Source: Membranipora membranacea (Eukaryota > Bryozoa > Gymnolaemata > Cheilostomatida > Membraniporidae). Taken from it: DNA of 64,000 nucleotides. Positions 58,782 through 64,000 of the stretch are shown in pieces (the first letter of the stretch is position 1; each line of letters begins with the position of its first letter). Below the pieces are notes generated by a model. The model saw only the letters and a list, made by a program, of their open reading frames with translations, was not told the origin of the DNA and ran no database searches. Location of the stretch: contig OU612072.1 in NCBI GenBank assembly GCA_914767715.1, positions 22,134,001 to 22,198,000 on the forward strand, written 5' to 3'. The position numbers and the translations under genes are program-made.

Positions 58782-58911
58782 CTTGAGTATATGTACAAAT
58801 TTGATGAAGTATTCCTCTCTGATTGCCTGATCGTCTGGTTTGAGTATTACATTCCTACACCACCATGACATCTTATTAAAGTGCTCCGTAAACTGTACCA
58901 GATTGGGGCAC
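58782..58911 (-). CDS. RasGEF (CDC25) domain exon
   Basis: 130 nt, acceptor tctctacag, donor gtgagt. Encodes CPNLVQFTEHFNKMSWWCRN then ILKPDDQAIREEYFIKFVHI. It matches the CDC25 segment PNL......N...WV...IL......R......I.IA. Phases match both neighbours (2 in, 0 out). Confidence 0.9.
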
Positions 58912-58999
58912 CTGTAGAGAGCAAGTAAACACAACTTTACTGATGACTGATACTCCTTACACAGCAGACTGAGTGTAGGTAACTTGTACAGGCCATATT

Positions 59000-59810
59000 T
59001 TTTTAATCGTAGTCAGATAATTGATCTACTGCTAGCCTGCCTGCTTGAAAAGATTCTATGAAAGCCATCTCCAAATGGACAGACAATCATGATTTGATAT
59101 CACCTGGGGTCTCTGCCTATTGCTGCCTGTTTATGGCACTACATTGACGGTTGATGGTGGGGTGGGGGTGGAAAAGTCAACGATGCCCTGTTTGAAACGC
59201 TTAAAACCGCTTCCATCTCGATGGAATTTGGCCTCACTGAACTACATAAAGCTCAGAGAAGACACCTCGATATATGAACTGTCAACTAATGGGCATATTA
59301 TTTTCAGATTAAGATAGTTGAAATCAGAATTCGGAATCAAGGAACTTAGTAATGACCGGAGTATGACCTACCATTCTGAGAGTGAAGTCTCAATTAGTAT
59401 TAATATTTTAGATAAACAGAACTCAATGAGCACAAATTTAACTGGCTAGCAGCAGCACCTGTGACTTGCGATTATAATCTACACTTTACTATACAATCTA
59501 TCATATTGAGTCCATCTGTACCACATGCTAGGTCAAATGGAGCACTGCTTGGGTCTTGTAATCAGACAGTGTAACTGATCAAAACCTCCTCAGTTACCAT
59601 CAGAAGCTCACCAAAGATGTTTTCATTAAATATATCTATGCTTAGTATTTATACCCCATAAGATTTGTCAAAGTGTCCTAGTAGAGTGTTGTATATATAT
59701 ATAGGTTTTTTTCCCGAAAACAACATGGTACCAGAAGGATTGCAGGGTAGACCATCCCGCCCAGTAGCTTTGTTGCTCATTGGTCCTCAGTCTAATATAA
59801 GTGAGTGTAT
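59000..59810. other. Intron, nothing recognised
   Basis: No repeat or exon seen. Two short plus-strand frames (59120-59317, 59665-59874) lack support. Confidence 0.4.
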
Positions 59811-59817
59811 AACTTAC

Positions 59818-59949
59818 TTTTCTTCGTTCTGTTCTCTAGACCAGGTGAGAAGCTCAGGTAATTCTAACCTCTGATAGAAGTCTGTCTCTATAAGTGTGAG
59901 ATGCTCAGCAATCTCGTGTGACTTGAAATCCACCAGCGTTAAAACTCGC
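59818..59949 (-). CDS. RasGEF (CDC25) domain start exon
   Basis: 132 nt, acceptor gtatttcccag, donor gtaagt. Encodes RVLTLVDFKSHEIAEHLTLI then ETDFYQRLELPELLTWSREQ. The string EIAEHLTLIE.DFY...... PEL....W is the conserved opening of CDC25 domains (xIAxQLTLxExxLYxxIxPxELxxxxW). This domain exchanges GDP for GTP on a Ras-family GTPase. Phases 2 in and 2 out agree with neighbours. Confidence 0.92.
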
Positions 59950-60730
59950 CTGGGAAATACAAACAGAACATGTGTTATAGTGCTTGTGAGAGAATCAGAT
60001 CTTTGGTAGCATGCTGAGTTCTTAGACTAATATTTGTAATAGTGCTCTAGGCTCATAAACAGCCTGCAGCTCAGTTTCTAGTGATTTTCACAGTTGAGAT
60101 GTGAAGGTACTAAAAAGGTACTACAGAGAAACTCTTTTCATGATAGCATTTACAGTAGTATTATTCATTCACAATCACGCTAGGTCATGATGGTGAATGC
60201 TGAAACCTTTGCGGATGGATCAGATGCAAATCGATATTCTCGGGAGCTCATTATATTGAGCTAGTTTTTCTGCAGGTAATTATGTGTCTGGCACTTCGGA
60301 TAGGGGCTTAGAGTATACATTAATTTGAGAGAAAATGAACTGCAGAAAAAAACATACTGATCTTTGATCCGGTAGCATTAGCCTTATTCACTCGGCCACT
60401 GGTTTGGTTTTTTGTGGTGTTCGCGTGAACAAGGCTAGGTAGCATCAATTGCTTATTACTAGATCAATTCAGGGAGTGATTAAAATCACATGAATCGTTG
60501 ACAATTTGCGCCAGTCATGTGCTATCAAGCATTGACTGAATATTTGAGCACAGCACGATTATGAATTTCCTAGAGGGGGTAAAGAATTCGCGAGAGAAAA
60601 GGTTCTTCATTACCAAGAAGCTTGAAGTAGCATAATTCAAGGCTGGCTATAACTATATATATTAAAAAGATTGAGTAAAACTCCAACCTAAATTAGCCAG
60701 AACCTAGTGCCTTTACATTAAGTCGGCATA

Positions 60731-60776
60731 GGTAGAATGAAAGGGGCTGACTTAATTCAGCTCCTTTCATTCTACC
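60731..60776. repeat. 20-bp stem hairpin
   Basis: ggtagaatgaaaggggctga at 60731-60750 pairs with 60757-60776 at 19 of 20 positions around a 6-nt loop. It is intronic. It could be a small foldback element or a transcript hairpin. Confidence 0.6.
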
Positions 60777-60854
60777 TAGTCAGCTAAACCTGAAGCTGAA
60801 CTTAACTCAGCTGATATTTACTCCTCATGCGTATATCAGTCTACTTTTACTTAC

Positions 60855-61040
60855 GATGGAGATTTGGGGCCGGACGAGGGAGCTACAATCTGCAGTTCCT
60901 GAACAGGCCTCTGATTTGGGTCACATTTCTCAAGCACTTTACGTCTCATGATCTTAGCGAGCGTCAGTTCTCCCTCCCTTACCAACTCTGTGACTAGCTT
61001 CAATAATCTCAGGCTAATAGCCTCTTTTAGTTCGCTGGAT
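60855..61040 (-). CDS. RasGEF_N (REM) second exon
   Basis: 186 nt, acceptor cattatacag, donor gtaagt. Encodes SSELKEAISLRLLKLVTELV, REGELTLAKIMRRKVLEKCD and a Pro/Ser-rich linker to the catalytic domain. Helical and basic, in the position where REM domains have their closing helices. The usual VL..W(I/V) motif is replaced by VLDELTSSEL at the exon junction, so it is a divergent REM. Confidence 0.82.
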
Positions 61041-61526
61041 CTGTATAATGGTAGATGACATAATTAGCGTTGTGTGAAATTAGCATTGAAGTTATTTCCG
61101 ATCTTTGTTTTTCAGAGAAATCTTGCCCAGGTTGGTGTCAAATGATCTGGGATGCTGACCCAAATGGTCCCAGAAAGAGTATGTATTTTGTTTACATTGC
61201 AAAACTGATCCCAGATAGTCCCAGATCATCCCAATGTTGTATTCACATAGTACCAAGATGAGAAATGCGTCTGTGTCATTAACGGGAAAGTTCCTAAGCG
61301 TCAAACTTTTCCGTTGCTGACCCAGACTCATTTCGATCGTGTCTTATTTATATTCACATAGTCTGGGTTGGCTGCAATGGACAATGTGAACTAGGCTTAA
61401 CAGCCTGCTCAACTACAGGCAAATGCTTCTTTAACTTCGGTTTTAAGCACCGCAATGACTAAATAAGGAATCAACGTTCTAATCAACTATTATGAGAGAA
61501 GAGAATAACGAAATGATGAGGCTTAC

Positions 61527-61701
61527 GTCAGCTCATCCAGAACTCTGACGAGGAGGGAGAAGGCGTTTCTGGACAATCTCTTCTTAGAGACATCTTTAGA
61601 GTGAGCAAACTTGTTATATCTGTATAGCAGTTTATCTATGAGATCTTCTGGTGTGCTGAATGTCCTGTAGGTCGTCAGAAAAGCCTCCTGATACATGAAA
61701 T
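61527..61701 (-). CDS. RasGEF_N (REM) first exon
   Basis: 175 nt, acceptor ctattttag, donor gtaagc. Encodes FMYQEAFLTTYRTFSTPEDL, IDKLLYRYNKF and a basic stretch KDVSKKRLSR. The FL.TYR.F.TPE.L...L..RY signature is diagnostic for the N-terminal module that supports CDC25 catalytic domains. It needs one base from the previous exon, which 62759 provides. Confidence 0.92.
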
Positions 61702-61719
61702 CTAAAATAGAGACAGCAG

Positions 61720-62750
61720 GTAAAATATATATTAGGGCAACTATATTGTCATTACCTGCTTGGCTGGTGTTATTTTAGGTCTAATTATGCGGTAATTTTG
61801 GGCATATGGACTTGAAGGTAAGGTCAATTATGTTAGCATGTATTGTAGTTCTGTTCAGCCCAAATCAGTAACCAACAGGTCCTCAGTTTCAAGAGTTAAA
61901 TTCAAAATCTAAAAAAGGCGCAAATTGAGTCATATATGGAACAAATTGTGGTAAATGCCGATAAAAGCAATTTTCCTCTACAAATTTGTGGCTTTCTATG
62001 ATATAAGTAAAAAGAATCATTTCTATATAGGTCAAGTCTTAAATAAAGGCTAGCCTATGTTTGGAGACTGAAATAGTGTAAGCAAAGATTGTAACATTGA
62101 ACTCCCAAGCCTCCTCAAAGATACCAGTGAAGTCCTTACATAAATATTCTATTTGTGATCATAAGTTTACCCATAAGCGCAATGAAAAGAAGAAACCTAA
62201 TGTATATCTACGAAGCCCAGTGGGGTGTAAAACCAAACCAGACAATTATTGCTGCCCATATAGTAATCAATTCATACTTTTGCAGCTTATTGTTCCAACT
62301 TAGAAAGACAGGATATATGATTTTCAATAAGATTAGTCCTAATAGATTAGATGATTTAAAAAATACTTGTATTGAAAGTCTGCTTTGTAAATTAATAGCA
62401 AATAGTAAGGCTTTTTCCTGTTCAACAATCAATTAAATGTCCCATAAAGTTAGCTTTGCAAATAAATTTTCTTCTTGGGAACACGTTAATAAAACGGGTA
62501 AAATACAAAAGTAAGAGGATCTGAGTTGACCCAGAACTAAATAAAGACATAAATATACAAGCAGCGCTGACGCATTAAAGATAAGCTGAGCAGAGCCAGA
62601 TCACCATGCCTCAGACAGATCACCATGCCTCGGACAAATATCAGCTAACCTCGCAGGAAACCAAGTGAAATACTACCTAACTTGATCATGGCGAAGTGAG
62701 ATTGATCAGATTTTATACTGAAATGCAATATTTGAGCTTTCCCCTCCCTC
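61720..62750. other. First intron, nothing recognised
   Basis: AT-rich. Frames at 62097-62436 on both strands lack recognisable motifs. Confidence 0.4.
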
Positions 62751-62758
62751 TCTCTCAC

Positions 62759-62912
62759 CAAATGTGAACCCAATTAAATAAGGAGGCTTCATTCCGAAGC
62801 TGACCTGTTTGATAACTTTAGAGTCAAGGACAATCTCAGAATCCAGCATGAGAACGGGAAGGTTTTTGGTGGATATTTTTGCATTCGGATTGCTCAAGCG
62901 CCATCTTAACAT
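62759..62912 (-). CDS. Probable first coding exon of the RasGEF-LRR gene
   Basis: 154 nt from ATG at 62912 to a gtgaga donor, ending in phase 1. Joining to 61701 gives PPYLIGFTF|D|FMYQEAFLTTYR in frame. Encodes MLRWRLSNPNAKISTKNLPV then LMLDSEIVLDSKVIKQVSFG. There is no signal peptide or membrane segment, consistent with a cytosolic protein. An upstream exon or the internal Met (LMLDSE) as start are alternatives. Confidence 0.65.
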
Positions 62913-63020
62913 TTCTAATCAGTTGGCATATCCAGTCATCATAGCCTGGTCACGCTGCTACTTTTTGGGTTTAGGGTAACCAAAAATGTAGGGGTTGTAG
63001 CGGCTTTAGTTATTTTACAA

Positions 63021-63959
63021 GTGGTTATAAGTGAGGTTTGTGTTATTTACTCTAAATCAACAAATCAACTCAACTGTAGTGAAATGGAAGGTCAGATTAC
63101 TATGGCTGTCGAAACATCGAGAAAGCTGTGCAGCATGTTATTGAAGAGAGGCTATTCGAGCAATATTCCAATAATGCAATTCATCACATTCTGGGCCTAT
63201 CGACAACCACTCGCCTCTGCTGAGCATGCAAAAGGAGACTCACTGCACAAACAGGATTACATCTACACTGTCGAATATCACAGTACTCAAATACCGGATG
63301 ACACTTGTGTAATTGGATTAGTTGGTAATGATTTAGACTTATGTAATTATTTTTCTGAAATTAATAGATGCACTGATTTAGATTTACTACTTAATGCTTC
63401 TAAGACAAAGGAAATGCTTTTCTCTACTCAACGTCTCAAACCTAACACTCCTAAACTGAACCTAGATGGCACCAATATATCATTTTGTGAAAAGGTAAAA
63501 TACCTTGGTGTAGACATTGATAACAAACTAAGATTCGAAGATTATGTGCATAAAATAACTGGCAAAGCAAGTCAAAGGATGTATGTTGTTAAAAATTTTA
63601 TGTATCTGAGTTCGAAGCCATTAGCCTCCATGCTGTTCAAAAGTTTTGTAGTTTCACTCTTATTGTATTGTCTACCTGTTTTGCACACTAGCATATATGC
63701 TAAGGACAAGAAATTACTAAGAAAAGTTTTCAACGATGCTAAGAATTTAGGGCTTGAGGAAGGCGATCTCGATACCATTGTTAAACAGAGAACTAAATCC
63801 ATTATCATGTGCTGTTTTTCTGATGAAGACCACTTTATACACGATTTTCTCGAACATTGCCCTTCTGGTCGTCTTAGACATATTAAATATCGCAGCTCAT
63901 GGGGCAAAGACTGTTTTCTGAGGCAAATGTGCATCACACTTAATGAGATTCTTTTTTAA
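63021..63959 (+). pseudogene. LINE reverse-transcriptase 3' fragment
   Basis: A 312-codon frame. From about residue 90 it reads PDDTCVIGLVGNDLDLCNYF, LLLNASKTKEMLFS, KVKYLGVDIDNKLRFEDYV and MLFKSFVVSLLLYCLPV. The end is PSGRLRHIKYRSSWGKDCF and LNEILF. This is the post-catalytic RT and C-terminal region of a CR1/Rex-like LINE. YADD has become IPDD and the palm is absent, so it is inactive although long and open. It is unlike both K and J. Confidence 0.85.
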
Positions 63960-64000
63960 AAAGTCCATAGTTCCATACACTGGTAGCAAGCTCCTATTAT

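Overview
The window is AT-rich genomic DNA from an invertebrate animal. GT-AG introns, short phase-matched exons, LINE retrotransposons, tRNA-derived SINEs and several kinds of MITE all support a metazoan. A sponge or cnidarian would fit, but nothing in the sequence fixes the phylum. No prokaryotic genes are present.

Right part (about 46-63 kb): a minus-strand multi-exon gene. From its 5' end it encodes a start exon (62912), a RasGEF_N/REM domain (61701-60855), and a CDC25-type RasGEF catalytic domain (59949-57748, possibly continuing in tentative exons at 56.3 and 54.2 kb). A linker follows (52.1 and 51.2 kb), then leucine-rich-repeat exons (50.7, 49.3 and 46.5 kb). Reading phases are compatible across the junctions between clear exons, except one stretch at 57.7-54.1 kb where an exon seems to be missing and a tentative exon carries an in-frame TGA. 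One cytosolic protein combining Ras-family nucleotide exchange with LRR recognition is the simplest reading. A LINE 3' fragment lies at the right edge.

Middle and left part (about 4-46 kb): a mosaic of repeatedly duplicated segments. The core unit carries one 147-nt LRR exon on the minus strand, always phase 2 to phase 2 with GT-AG ends. Nine intact copies and one truncated copy are present. Each is followed on the + strand side by a decayed reverse-transcriptase fragment (called LINE K here, minus strand), and most units then have a divergent plus-strand K fragment. LRR exons stay open while the RT pieces are broken. Between LRR copies most differences change amino acids, at the predicted solvent-exposed beta-strand positions. 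This looks like a diversifying LRR exon array that could extend the RasGEF-LRR gene; no terminal exon was found.

Inserted in the mosaic are three copies of a jockey/CR1-like LINE (called J here; 1.3-4.0, 37.9-41.0 and 44.6-45.7 kb), a 683-bp PIF/Harbinger-like element with a MADF remnant, a 377-bp TTAA-flanked MITE, and a 17-bp minisatellite that is about 112 units long at one locus and 5-7 units at two paralogous loci. Less repetitive DNA at 8.9-13.7 kb holds a foldback element, diverged tandem repeats, a 34-bp minisatellite and two doubtful short ORFs. All calls were made by eye; similarity and splicing were not computed.
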